From positions 131,933,268-131,997,267 of the forward strand of contig CM068838.1 in the NCBI GenBank assembly GCA_028554795.2: DNA of 64,000 nt, given 5' to 3'. Made by a program: the position numbers and the translations under genes. Positions 26,203-34,335 of the stretch are shown here, piece after piece. A model generated the notes under the pieces. It had not been told where the DNA came from. It ran no database searches and saw only the letters and a program-made list of their open reading frames with translations. The first letter of the stretch is position 1, and each line of letters starts with the position of its first letter. The stretch is from Sinohyriopsis cumingii (taxonomy: Eukaryota; Mollusca; Bivalvia; Unionida; Unionidae).

Positions 26203-29200
26203 TTTGTGGTAGTAGCGTGATGCTGCCTTCCATGCATGCATCTGAAAATTAACAAATGGTCAACGGACGGTAGAGATGTAGGTGTTCTGATGACAGGGAT
26301 TATTACCGAAAACATGGGCGTTCTGAAGTGTTTAATTCTGAGTGAAATGAAGAGGAATTTTAATTACCATCCACATACAAATGTCAGTCTTTGTAAATAT
26401 ATTAATTACTAGCGAGTGCCCGAAAATCCGATGAAAGATAGATTACGAGACAATGCCTCGTCTGTTTGATCTCCGTTACCAGAAATGTCAACAACAAAAA
26501 AGTGGATATTTCACAACATAAAGAACTCATGCTAGATGTCAGGATAAGCAGATTATGATATAACAATGCACTGTTTAGATGGTTTGTCAGTATGGACAAA
26601 GAATTTGTTTATGTAACAATAGATAAATTTCAGTGTATGTTATATCCAGTTTGCAGCTTCCTTTCGTGGGGCCTCTGAATTTCTGCACTCCAAACCAATG
26701 GTTGTATATAAAAGTTTACACAGCCAACAATGTCGCCAACAAATAAAAAAGCCACAATGTATGTTTTGCATCCAATAAGGAAAAACAATCCAAGTTTGCG
26801 ACACTGGTGAAGACCTACACAATTCCAGAAAAAACTTTTTATGCATTTTTTCTTCTTACTTTTAAGAAGAAAAAAATACTTTTTCGTGTACGAGAAAAAT
26901 ACTTCTTCGTGTATGAGAAAAATGCATATAAAATTTCAGGAGCCAAGCCATGATCATCTTGTATTATTCATACGCAATCTCTTCCCCAAAATGATAAGCA
27001 ACTTTTTAAGTTTTTTTCGTACTTTTTAAGAATTTTTTTTTGTGCACAAGAAAATTACATGTATATGAAATTTCGAGAGCCACGCCACAACCGCATTATA
27101 TCCGAATTCACGCTATAACGGAGCACGCTATAGTGGGGTCACACTGTATGTCCACGGTGGCTGGATTTTTTTCTTTTCCATTTTGAAGAGAAGCATTGCT
27201 CAATTTCTACTGTCAAGAGCTATAGGGGCAGCCCTATCCAACACTCAATTTTTTCAATAGACTCAGCTATGGGGGCAAACTCTTCTTTGGTAGACCTGCT
27301 CGTGTATTTTGAGCAGTGGTCTCTATCTATAACCCCCTATGAACTATTGGGTGAAGCTTCCTTTAAGAACCTTACTTCAGAGCCCGTTTTCTTGCTGTTA
27401 TTAACATCTTCATGATAAAAGAGTGAGTCTCATGACTTGTCCATAGAATTAGGCTGCATGAGGTTCATTGAAATTCTGATTCAGCTTCTCCCCTTTGCCA
27501 ACCAGGTTTTTAACAAACAAACATCAGCTTCCATTGCGTCCACCACTTCTGTGCTAGGAATGATCTAGTTAGACTTTTATGGCCTGTTAGAGCATTATGA
27601 TTTTATTTGGCAGCTTCTGAAGGGAGAAGGAGGGTAGGAACTGTCTTTCTCTGCTCTAAGGGTTCAGCTGGCAAGGTTTCTCACATAACCACATTGGCTG
27701 AATCTTAGACTCAAACCACTGCAGACAGAGGTGAGATGCCAGTCATCCGTAACAAAGAGCACTTTAGACCACTGTAAGTTGTAAAAAAGCCTATAACTTA
27801 TTTTACTTTTTAATTCATTCACTGCACATTCAGAAACTGGTACTGTCTAGTTAAGCAAAATTCCTTTCCCATGTTTTATTAACTGCTGAAGATAATATAC
27901 TTTTGACTAATACATGCTGATTTTTGAGCACATGGTAGTAGCCATTTTGTAGCTTCTCGTGGGTCGGTGGTTCTTTCCGGGGTTTTCTCTGGTTCTTCCT
28001 CCACCATTAATACTGGCCGCCATGTATAGCCTATCATGTGCTGCAAAATGGCGTTGAACCCCACAACAACAACAACAACAAGAGTAGCCATTTTGGTTAG
28101 CTGTGTGCTTAGATCATGTACAATTTCCACAAGTACAATGTCCAAAATAATGTCAGCAAGAATACATGAAAGTAATACACAGATATACCAACAGGCTCTC
28201 CAATGTGCATGTTGCAAATGCAAGCAACTTCACCTTACACCTGTCACTCTTACAGAAGTATATACAGGTAATATCTGTTGAGCAATCTGATAGGAGATTC
28301 CCATGAAGATGATGCCTTTTCCATGCCTAATGGAAGAGCCATGAGTGTGTGTTTTCCATCAAAATCCAGAGATGTTGAACATACATTCATGGCTCGTATT
28401 TAAAAAAAAGAGCCCTCAGGAAGAAACAATTCTCAAAGCTAGTTGTGGACAGAATAGCCAGAGCAAAACATTCCACTACTTTTAAAGCCTATGAGGGGAA
28501 ATGGAGAATTTTCCCATGGTTCTGTGAGCAGAAATACTTCTCTCCCATACAATCCTCAGTACCATGAATAGCTAACTTCTCATGGATCTTTGAAGAGAAG
28601 TTTATTCCCACCATGGGGTCCCGAGTGGCCGAGTGGTCTAAAGTGCTCACCGTTCCGGAACAGTGCCATCTCACCTCTGTCTGTGTTGGTTCGAGTCTCA
28701 GGCTCGGCTAATGTGGATACGTGAAAAAGCCTGCCAGTAGCTTCTCGTGAGTTGTTGGTTTTCCAGGGTTCTTCCTCCGCCTATTATACTGGCCGCCATG
28801 CATAGCCTATCTTTTGCTGAAAATGTCGTTAAACCCTACAACAACAACAACATATTCCCACCACAATCATATGGCCAGATTTTAACATCATCATGGCAAG
28901 GAGAATATTGGTCTCAAACAAAATCATCTTTGTAATTGCAAATTTCATCTCATCTTGAACAAAGAACATGTCACTTTCTCTGAAATAGCCATCTTCCATG
29001 AGTTGAGACATCTCTGAATAAGACACCATTTGAACCACTGCCTGAAGCCTCTATGACTCACTTGTATAAGACTGTCTCCCAGTCACTTTTAGCTACAGCA
29101 AGAAGAATCAATGAGATACATACTTTTTGGTCAACCTAAACTATCTGCAGTTCCACCACATTGGTGTGGTTTACTCATGATGGCCTCTGCTTTCATTGAC

Positions 29201-31529
29201 AGTCGATCTTTTGTCTTGCTAGTCCTGTGACCTTTGGACCCTTCATGCCATTGGCATCTGCAGAATCCTGTAATTGCTCTGCAGTGGTACCTGAGGCAAA
29301 CTAAGCCAGTTGTATGAAATATCTTTCTTGTTCTTACCACTTCAGGAAGAATGGGTGATATTTCTACTCAGATATGATGGGTTATTTATTCATCATATCT
29401 GGAACTAACCCATTACCAGATGAATTTCTTATGTATGTCATCTCAAGAGGTTAGCATGGTCACCATTAGCATTGTATTTGAGTCTAAACTGGCATCATCC
29501 AAGAGATAAGATGAAGAATTTTACCTCAGAGACTATGCATTCCAAAGGGTTAAATTTGGCTTGGTGGAACCTATATCACAACAGCAGACTACCTTTCCAA
29601 GTCATTTAATGGCTTCGTATTGATGCTAACTCATGCCTATATCTCACATGAAACTTGAGACTTCTTGACATGTTAGGAGATGGAACCAGAGTCAGCTCTG
29701 GGGTAAGGGGAAGTATCTCTCTCTGCATATTGTTTATTCTCCTAACATTGTATGATTAATTAATAAATGTGTACTGTTTGAAACAGCATTTTTAACATAT
29801 TATTTTGCTATGTCATGCCAACAAAATGGGAGCCAAGTGCCCTTCCCAAGGAGACACCAAGGCAGCTGGTATGGGTTGGCCTGGTAGGTATCAAATCCAT
29901 GGACCTTGGAATAAGAGTCTGACACCCTACCAATTATTTACATCAGATCATGATTGGTTAATATATTTGGAAAAGAAACCATGTTTGAAGTAAAATATTT
30001 ATTTCTGATATAACTTAACTAATCATAATATCGGTAACAACTACATTTACTCATGAATATTAGTATATGGGCAAATTTCATGTAAAAGTAACTCCAGTAT
30101 ATTGAAACTGAGTATGACCTAATTTTCATGCTTGAGCAACTTGTATTTTCAACTATTTGTTTATTACACCCTCAATACCATGAATCATATTTTGAAGTTT
30201 GAAGTAAAATATTTATTTCTGATATAACTCAACTAATCATAATATCGGTAACAACTACATTTACTCATGAATATTAGTATATGGGCAAATTTCATGTAAA
30301 AGTAACTCCAGTATATTGAAACTGAGTATGACCTAATTTTCATGCTTGAGCAACTTGTATTTTCAACTATTTGTTTATTACACCCTCAATACCATGAATC
30401 CTATTTTACCAACACTAATGAAAATTGGTATGTGATGCATTTCAAGGTAGTAACTGAACCATAACTAAATGAGGTCACTTTGACCCTGTTTTAATTACAT
30501 TCATAAAAATTGGCATGTTTGTGTATCAGTGAGAGCAACTCATTCATACATGAACTAGGTAATAATGACCAAATTTGTATGCTTGAATGACCTCTGTTAT
30601 TTTCAACTGTTTGTTCCTTTGTGTATATCTTAGATATTTTGGACCATGATTCTCCAATACCTATGAAATATGGCATAGATGCATCTCAAGGAGGATAACT
30701 CAGCCTTGCCCAAAATTGTTAGTGTGAATAGTGTTTTCAGATATATGTTAGTTCCACTCTGAATATACTGGATCCTGTTTCACCTACACTCATGAAAATT
30801 TTATGTGGATGCATTTCAAGGAAGGTAATTTACCCATTGTCAACATAAAGTCACTGTGACCTAATATTTTAGGCTTTCATGACTTTTGTATATTTAACAG
30901 TTAGTTACATCCTCAATGTCTTTGACCCAATTTTTCCAGCACATGAAAACTGAAATGTAGCTGCATCTAAACTAGATTATATTAACCATACAAAAATGTG
31001 AATGCATCTGAAAAGGAAAACCTCAGCCATACCAGAACTTAGAGAAGCAGTTAACTATGACCTAATTTGTTACTAAAGTGACTTTTAGTTGTTATGTCTT
31101 TGTATCTGTCTGCATATTGTCAGATACTCAAAATATGATCATCTTCACAAGGATATCATATTTAAAACCAGTTTGTCTCTTGTTTACAACACTTTAAGAA
31201 AACCAGCTTGTGCATTGAACATGATGAGCAATGCTTGATGAATGTTTTTGGAATTTTGTAGTTAAAACCATGCTAGCATGGTTGTACTAAACTCATTTAA
31301 TACAGACAATACAATTTATTTGGCATGTTTGTATGCATTTGCAGATGACATAATTATACTGTTAAACCAATTTTTTTCCATTCTTTAAATGTTTGAACTG
31401 TTTGATTTCATTCATTGGGGAATATTTGTTCTACAAATACAAATTTTTCTTTCAGCTCTAGTTCCTGACAATGTGAAGAAAGAACTGCTTCAGAGAATCA
31501 GAACATTTCTAGCACAGCAATCCAACTAG
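3109..31529 (+). CDS. ENY2: ENY2, transcription and mRNA export factor (five coding exons)
   Basis: Small helical adaptor that, in animals and yeast (Sus1), belongs to the SAGA histone H2B deubiquitinase module and to the nuclear-pore TREX-2 mRNA export complex; it acts in the nucleus. Exons 3109-3116, 8133-8213, 17549-17619, 21494-21568 and 31456-31529 total 309 nt, i.e. 102 codons plus stop, against 101 residues in human. Every junction has GT donor and AG acceptor, and phases agree throughout. Family hallmarks are collinear with human ENY2: [20 protein letters not shown] (exons 2-3), [10 protein letters not shown] (exon 3), [20 protein letters not shown] (exon 4) and [20 protein letters not shown] (exon 5). 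No frameshift or internal stop is present, so the gene looks functional. Exons 2-5 are very secure; the 8-nt first exon is an inference. The first AATAAA after the stop that I noticed is near 32411; the true 3' end is unknown. Confidence 0.95.
4505..4755 (+). mobile_element. Full-length tRNA-headed SINE, family 1, with 14-bp TSD
   Basis: The head carries a box A (TGGCCGAGTGGTCTAA) and a box B (GGTTCGAGTCT) typical of a tRNA-Leu/Ser-like pol III promoter. A conserved body (gagaaagcttgccagtagct) follows, then a tail ending aaaatggcgttaaaccc and (ACA)n. Target-site duplication tcaacttaataatg occurs at 4491-4504 and 4756-4769. This is the best-preserved copy of the family; it lies in ENY2 intron 1 in sense orientation. 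The end tggcgttaaaccc recalls SINEs of bivalves, but I cannot assign a named family. Confidence 0.93.
8133..8213 (+). CDS. ENY2: ENY2 coding exon 2
   Basis: 81 nt between a pyrimidine/A-rich acceptor (ttatatag) and donor gtataa. Encodes the N-terminal helix with [20 protein letters not shown]; the last two bases start an Arg codon finished in exon 3. The match to the family fixes frame and 3' border; the 5' border depends on the exon 1 proposal. Confidence 0.9.
8505..9481. repeat. 29-bp minisatellite, about 33 units (ENY2 intron 2)
   Basis: Unit approximately agtacttataaatctttag followed by taaatgttat; a measured offset between neighbouring units is 29 bp. Variants alternate between taaatgttat, taaatgtttt and taactgttat. 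It starts about 290 bp after ENY2 exon 2. Because 29 is not a multiple of three it produces no long open frame. Confidence 0.92.
12007..12508. repeat. 23-bp minisatellite interrupted by a SINE
   Basis: About ten units of ttgtccagatgggtatataa + tag precede 12228, and about two more follow 12469. Units differ mainly at the four bases after gtcca. The block between is the SINE at 12228-12468, whose target duplication is a piece of the unit itself. Minus-strand frames reading repeated YIPIWTTI are repeat artefacts. Confidence 0.92.
12228..12468 (-). mobile_element. Full-length tRNA-headed SINE, family 1, inserted in minisatellite
   Basis: Reverse-complement copy of the 4505-4755 element: tail (gttgttgtggggtttaacgcc) first, head with box B (gactcgaacc) and box A region last, ending ggccccc. 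Flanking duplication tccagatgggta at 12216-12227 and 12469-12480 is also part of the 23-bp unit, so its status as TSD rather than repeat identity rests on the precise borders. Confidence 0.93.
13040..14460 (+). mobile_element. Decayed DIRS-like retrotransposon copy A (RNase H end plus tyrosine recombinase)
   Basis: Sense-strand frames, broken by stops and shifts, give characteristic DIRS blocks in order: [12 protein letters not shown] at about 13085-13125 (end of RNase H), [19 protein letters not shown] with RDLLSQ at about 13350-13430, VADFL at about 13630, [12 protein letters not shown] near 13790-13825, [17 protein letters not shown] (13909-13960, first catalytic Arg box of the tyrosine recombinase), [13 protein letters not shown] near 14257-14300 and [17 protein letters not shown] near 14340-14390. 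The second catalytic Arg of HxxR is Asn here. Many stops show a dead copy. Gag and most of the RT were not recognised. It lies in ENY2 intron 2, sense orientation. Confidence 0.85.
15022..16405. repeat. 60-bp satellite, about 23 units (ENY2 intron 2)
   Basis: Unit: gagtgatgtccaaatgctga, then ttaaacaatactccatagca, then ttatactacctgtgtttaat. A minority of units are 57 bp (aatcctagcat in place of aatactccatagcat). As 60 is divisible by three the + strand stays open for up to 132 codons with period [20 protein letters not shown]; this is repeat-driven. A variant block (gattttccaaatgatgatta with ccaaagcagtatactacc) occurs twice, at about 15286 and 16070, showing higher-order duplication. Confidence 0.94.
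16984..17340 (+). mobile_element. tRNA-headed SINE, family 2, with CA-repeat tail
   Basis: Head has box A (tggcctagtggttagagca) and box B (gggatcgatcccc). The body includes gtcataccaaagacttaca, ttaagaggttagtgttagga and gataatgtgactgggtggga, and the end is ttgttaaagctacgttaaaa before a (CA)n tract at 17288-17336. Sequences of this type are familiar from mollusc genomes. It lies about 210 bp before the acceptor of ENY2 exon 3. No clear TSD was seen. Confidence 0.85.
17549..17619 (+). CDS. ENY2: ENY2 coding exon 3
   Basis: 71 nt after the strong acceptor tttttttcag and before donor gtttgt. Encodes [20 protein letters not shown] and then Y-C-K plus the first base of a Glu codon completed by exon 4. 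Confidence 0.95.
19396..19454. repeat. (AAT)n microsatellite
   Basis: Imperfect AAT/AAC trinucleotide tract in ENY2 intron 3. No LINE 3' end is recognisable beside it. Confidence 0.85.
21494..21568 (+). CDS. ENY2: ENY2 coding exon 4
   Basis: 75 nt after a poly-T acceptor (ttttttttacag) and before donor gtttgt. Encodes [20 protein letters not shown] followed by TPKGR and the first base of an Ala codon. This is the most conserved ENY2 segment. Confidence 0.96.
22543..22793 (+). mobile_element. tRNA-headed SINE, family 1, diverged full-length copy
   Basis: Head ggtggccgagtggtctaa and box B tggttcgagtctcg, body gagaaagcttgccatagctt, tail aaaatggcattaaatgc followed by (ACA)n. Flanks catcttgtat (22529-22538) and catcctgtat (22793-22802) are a plausible diverged TSD. 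ENY2 intron 4, sense orientation. Confidence 0.9.
25091..27146. mobile_element. 2.06-kb TIR element with TA target duplication (pogo/mariner-like), no transposase seen
   Basis: Left end CAGTGTGACCCCGCTATAAC and right end (reverse complement) CAGTGTGACCCCACTATAGC are inverted repeats, diverging inward. TA dinucleotides flank both sides (25089-25090, 27147-27148), and removing the element rejoins the DIRS recombinase. CAGT ends and TA duplication fit pogo/Tigger or related Tc1-mariner elements. Short frames inside show no DDE transposase I recognise, so it is probably non-autonomous or decayed. Internal features are a 42-T run at 26158-26199 and two related AT-rich blocks near 26870-27085. Confidence 0.82.
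26158..26199. repeat. Poly-T run (42 nt)
   Basis: Uninterrupted T tract inside the TIR element. It could be the A-tail of a minus-strand retroposed insertion, but no retroelement body is recognisable beside it. Confidence 0.9.
27672..27774 (-). mobile_element. SINE family 1, head-half fragment
   Basis: Minus-strand head and start of the body: gaccactgt side first, then box B region (gactcaaacc in + orientation), then ccacattggctgaat. The tail half is missing. It abuts the broken end of DIRS copy B on its left and the interspersed repeat copy 2 on its right. Confidence 0.8.
27775..28310 (+). repeat. Unclassified interspersed repeat, copy 2 (with nested SINE)
   Basis: Collinear with 2525-2880 once the SINE at 27950-28082 and its duplication are removed. 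Shared stretches include attcactgcac, gtacaatttccacaagtaca, gaaagtaata and gcaacttcacctt. It lies between DIRS copies B and C. Confidence 0.65.
27950..28082 (+). mobile_element. 5'-truncated SINE family 1 copy with 13-bp TSD
   Basis: Contains only body and tail (tagcttctcgtgggtcggtg to (ACA)n). The TSD agtagccattttg is present at 27937-27949 and 28083-28095, so this is an independent truncated insertion and not a rearranged full copy. Confidence 0.93.
28320..29600 (+). mobile_element. Decayed DIRS-like retrotransposon copy C (tyrosine recombinase), split by a SINE
   Basis: Frames on the + strand give MLNIHSWLV near 28372, [20 protein letters not shown] at 28441-28499, [14 protein letters not shown] to about 28540, [12 protein letters not shown] to 28606, then after the [32 protein letters not shown] near 29067-29123 (first catalytic Arg box), [11 protein letters not shown] near 29280-29312 and [11 protein letters not shown] near 29517-29550 (nucleophile Tyr region). 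The HxxR box reads QEVS, so two catalytic residues are lost. Stops and shifts are frequent. ENY2 intron 4, sense orientation. Confidence 0.82.
28614..28852 (+). mobile_element. Full-length SINE family 1 inserted in DIRS copy C
   Basis: Head ggtcccgagtggccgagtgg, box B tggttcgagtctc, tail aaatgtcgttaaaccc and (ACA)n. TSD tattcccacca at 28603-28613 and 28853-28863; removing SINE and one TSD copy restores the recombinase reading frame through EEKF. Confidence 0.92.
29785..29945 (-). mobile_element. tRNA-headed SINE, family 3 (minus strand)
   Basis: The reverse complement aligns with 40334-40510: aattggtagggtgtcagact at the box-A end, gatttgata at box B, then ctgccttggtgtctccttgg and cacttggctcccattttg. 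Diverged and without clear TSD. Confidence 0.7.
29983..30400 (+). repeat. Recent 214-bp tandem duplication
   Basis: Sequence from gtttgaagtaaaatatttat onward repeats at an offset of exactly 214 bp (29983 and 30197) with about one substitution visible (aactta versus aactca). The source sequence belongs to the older degenerate repeat that continues to about 31170. Confidence 0.95.
30401..31170 (+). repeat. Ancient degenerate repeat block (ATGACCTAATTT / GCATCTCAAGG motifs)
   Basis: Several diverged units of roughly 200 bp repeat gtgacctaat(t)tt, ttttcaactgttt, catgaaaat and gatgcatttcaagg in the same order. Unit borders cannot be fixed by eye. It lies just before ENY2 exon 5. Confidence 0.6.
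31456..31529 (+). CDS. ENY2: ENY2 terminal coding exon 5
   Basis: 74 nt after acceptor ttctttcag, ending in TAG at 31527-31529. Encodes [20 protein letters not shown] and then a short Q-S-N end. It sits 9.9 kb from exon 4; the intervening intron holds two DIRS copies and several nested insertions. Confidence 0.95.
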
Positions 31530-33047
31530 TGTTCCCTGTTATGTGGATGATTTTTCTTGATGCAACACAAATGTAATTGAGATTACAGCAATTTGTTTTT
31601 ATTTTGACAGTATTAATTTCAAGAAAATGGATTTGGACCAGAATACTTTGACTTTCTTTTTGTGGTTATCAATTTTGATGGTTTTTGGCAAAAATACTTT
31701 ATTAGTACATACATTCATTCATGGACAGGGGAGGAGTTTCCTGTAGTTTTCTAAGATGAATTATTTGTGTTGGGTCATAAATTCTGTGGTGTTTATTAAC
31801 AATGAAATCCACAGTAGTTGCTTCTCAGTGAGTAGTAGTGAACTGGACGGGGTAACAGTCTTTGTATCAGAATATAATCATTTTATTGAATATATATCCT
31901 GATTTGTGTCTCATCAGTATCTTGTATTTCCATTTAGTCACATGTTTATAATCAGATGTATGACCATTCCTTACATTTGTTTCAAATCATAGATCATATA
32001 GTTGTGATGACTGTATTCAGGCTTGGATAACTGAGTTTATTTTTTTATTAATTTGTTTTGATTTGTGACCAGAAGGGTTCTGGTTCAGTTCATTTCATTG
32101 AGTGGGCTAATATGATTATATGCTCATGGCCAGGGCACTTTATTCCAATTGCGTTGGCACTGAACATATATTAAACAAACCAATTACTTTCTCAAAAAAT
32201 CAGATTTTTTTTCGTTGATAAATTCTTCGATTTTGATAGTGGATGTTACTGTTTCCATAATAGGAACTTTTTTGACAATGAATTATTAATTAACAAGCTG
32301 ATCTGCTGGACTTGCTGCCTCAGAAATACACAACACCTTACTGATAGGCATTTCCAGTAAAGTCAGAGGGTGAAGTTTTATTTAACCCCAAATATTTCTG
32401 GCAGGATGATAATAAAAGTTGCAAGTTGTTGCTTGTAAATTCAGGACTAGTTTTCACAGATTTTGTTTTAAAGGAATGATGTGCTAATACCCAACACAAC
32501 ATAATTGAAAACCATGTGGTGTGAGGTAATGTCTATGGTAGGGACCCTGAGGCAATTCTTCAGCTATAAGGTTTTGATGAATGCAGGAGAAAAGCTTTCA
32601 TGCATCATTTTTTTCTTCTATTTTGTGGCTACAGACATGCCTGGCAAATACATATTTTACACATAGAAGTGGACTAAAAAAAAGTGGACTAAAAAGGAAT
32701 AACAGATATTTTAATGCATTTAGGTTATTCAGAACAATTTAATTTCAAACATTTTGTCCAAAGTTTTAAGCTTAGATTGCTCCTGCCATAAACACAGTCA
32801 TAGCATGTTCTGTCAATATAATCTATGTTATTGGTATGGGTTAGGATGTTTTTCGCGTGCTTGAAATAATAATACTTAATCACCTTGACAATTCTGACTT
32901 GAACAGAGCCATATAATTGAGCAAACCTTGAATTAGTCTTGGTGTATAAGGAGTTTGATACATTCAGAAAGGCATCATTAACATCTTGATGATTAAGACT
33001 AGGTTTTGAAAAGTAAGTTTGTATTTGTGGTGTTCACAAAGTGCTTA
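31530..33047. other. ENY2 3' UTR candidate and downstream AT-rich DNA
   Basis: Follows the ENY2 stop codon. AATAAA occurs near 32411. No further coding exon, RNA gene or repeat was recognised in this stretch. Confidence 0.4.
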
Positions 33048-33460
33048 CAGGGTTCTTACTGTCTTTGAAGGTCTTGGACAGTTTGGGAAAAATGAGGTAG
33101 CATTTTCAAGGCCTTGAAAGTTTGGGAAAATCGAGTAGATTACCCTGAGGTCATTAAAAGTCTTTGAAAATTGAGATAAACACAAACATTTTCATTTCTT
33201 TCCACAATAACAAATAAAATTGTCCAAGGTTGTTAGATTCAGATGTAGTCGAGTTTTCCTGGTTTCTTTCTTTTGATTAATTATAGCTTGAATTTCATCA
33301 TTAAACATTATTATAGTATTTTGCATTTGTTCTTTTCTCATATAACATAACTTGTATACAAAATGTTAGTGAAAATAGGTCTTGGAAATCTATGTTTGTG
33401 GTCTTTGAAAGTTTGGGAAAAGTCTTTGACTTTATTATTCAGAATTCTGTATGAACCCTG
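33048..33460. mobile_element. MITE with CAGGGTTC termini, ~413 bp
   Basis: Ends CAGGGTTC...GAACCCTG are perfect 8-bp inverted repeats. The interior repeats tttgggaaaa three times and (gt)cttgaaagt motifs, as in the widespread hAT-like MITEs that begin CAGGGTTC. The flanking duplication is uncertain: gctta at 33043-33047 and 33461-33465, shorter than the 8 bp expected of hAT. Confidence 0.65.
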
Positions 33461-34028
33461 GCTTAGTCAATTCCAGTCCAAGGAACATGATACCCAATTT
33501 GATAAATCTTTTTCTAGAACTTTGTGTATATCAGCAATAGAAAAATTCATTGCTAGACTGCTTTTCATGGCAGTGGTTTAAACTAAGCAATAAAATTAGC
33601 TCTCTATAAAAAAAGACAAATGAAAAATAGCACTTATTTTCACGTCATTTTCAAGAATTCTAGTGCTAAGTTTCGAATAATTCAGTAACTAAATTGGAAT
33701 TTTTTCCCTGCAGTTTTCAGTCAGGCAACATGGTGTGTTTGCTGGGCAACCAGATTTTTTTTTATGATTGTCCAGAGGGTCGACTGCTATTTGAGAATTG
33801 TTATACCACTGTATGTTTAATCTATTGATGATGTACATATCTATTCTGTAAGACACTCTCTATGCTCAGCAGTAATGGGCTAAAGCAAATAGAAATGGTG
33901 CTATATGCAAGAAACACTGGCAGTTTGTATTTGAAACATTTTACCTCCAGATTTTTGGAACTTTTGTACTTGAAGCAAATATGTAATAAAGATAATTTAT
34001 TATAAACAATATAAAATAAGAAATGGCT

Positions 34029-34335
34029 CACTAAGACCTATGATATGTACCATCTAAATGTTTTGATTGCAGGTATTAAATTGAGGTTAGACATATGGGT
34101 CACCAAGACCTATCATATGGATTCTCTAAATGACCTATCATATGGATTCTCTAAATGTTTCGATTTCGGGTATAAAGTTGAGATTAGACATATGGGTCAC
34201 TAAGACCTATCATATGGACCCTAAATGTTTCAGTTTCCGGTGTAAAGCTGAGGTTAGACATATGGGTCACTAAGACCTATCATGTGGACTCTCTAAATGT
34301 TTCGATTTCAGGTGTAAAGTTGAGTTTAGACATAT
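34029..34335. repeat. ~74-bp tandem repeat, about four units
   Basis: Unit contains gacatatgggtcactaagac, ctatcatatggactctctaa and atgtttcgatttcaggtgta before aagttgaggtta. One unit carries an extra short duplication (gacctatcatatggattctc twice near 34107-34150). Confidence 0.88.

Larger units (their letters stand above)
24120..27671 (+). mobile_element. Decayed DIRS-like retrotransposon copy B, split by a TIR element
   Basis: Recognisable DIRS blocks on the + strand: an RNase H start around 24120-24290 (decayed DASxxGWGAxL-like stretch, then LQGS), VVAFLRKQ at about 24416-24440, [20 protein letters not shown] at about 24491-24550, [35 protein letters not shown] with RRD near 24820-24890, and KCRIF near 25030. 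The recombinase is cut at 25090 by the 25091-27146 insertion and resumes at 27147 (VAGF, then [20 protein letters not shown] near 27352-27413; then FYLAASEG near 27603). It is truncated at 27671 where a SINE fragment begins. The stretch 23690-24119 may hold degraded gag or RT but I could not confirm this. Confidence 0.83.
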
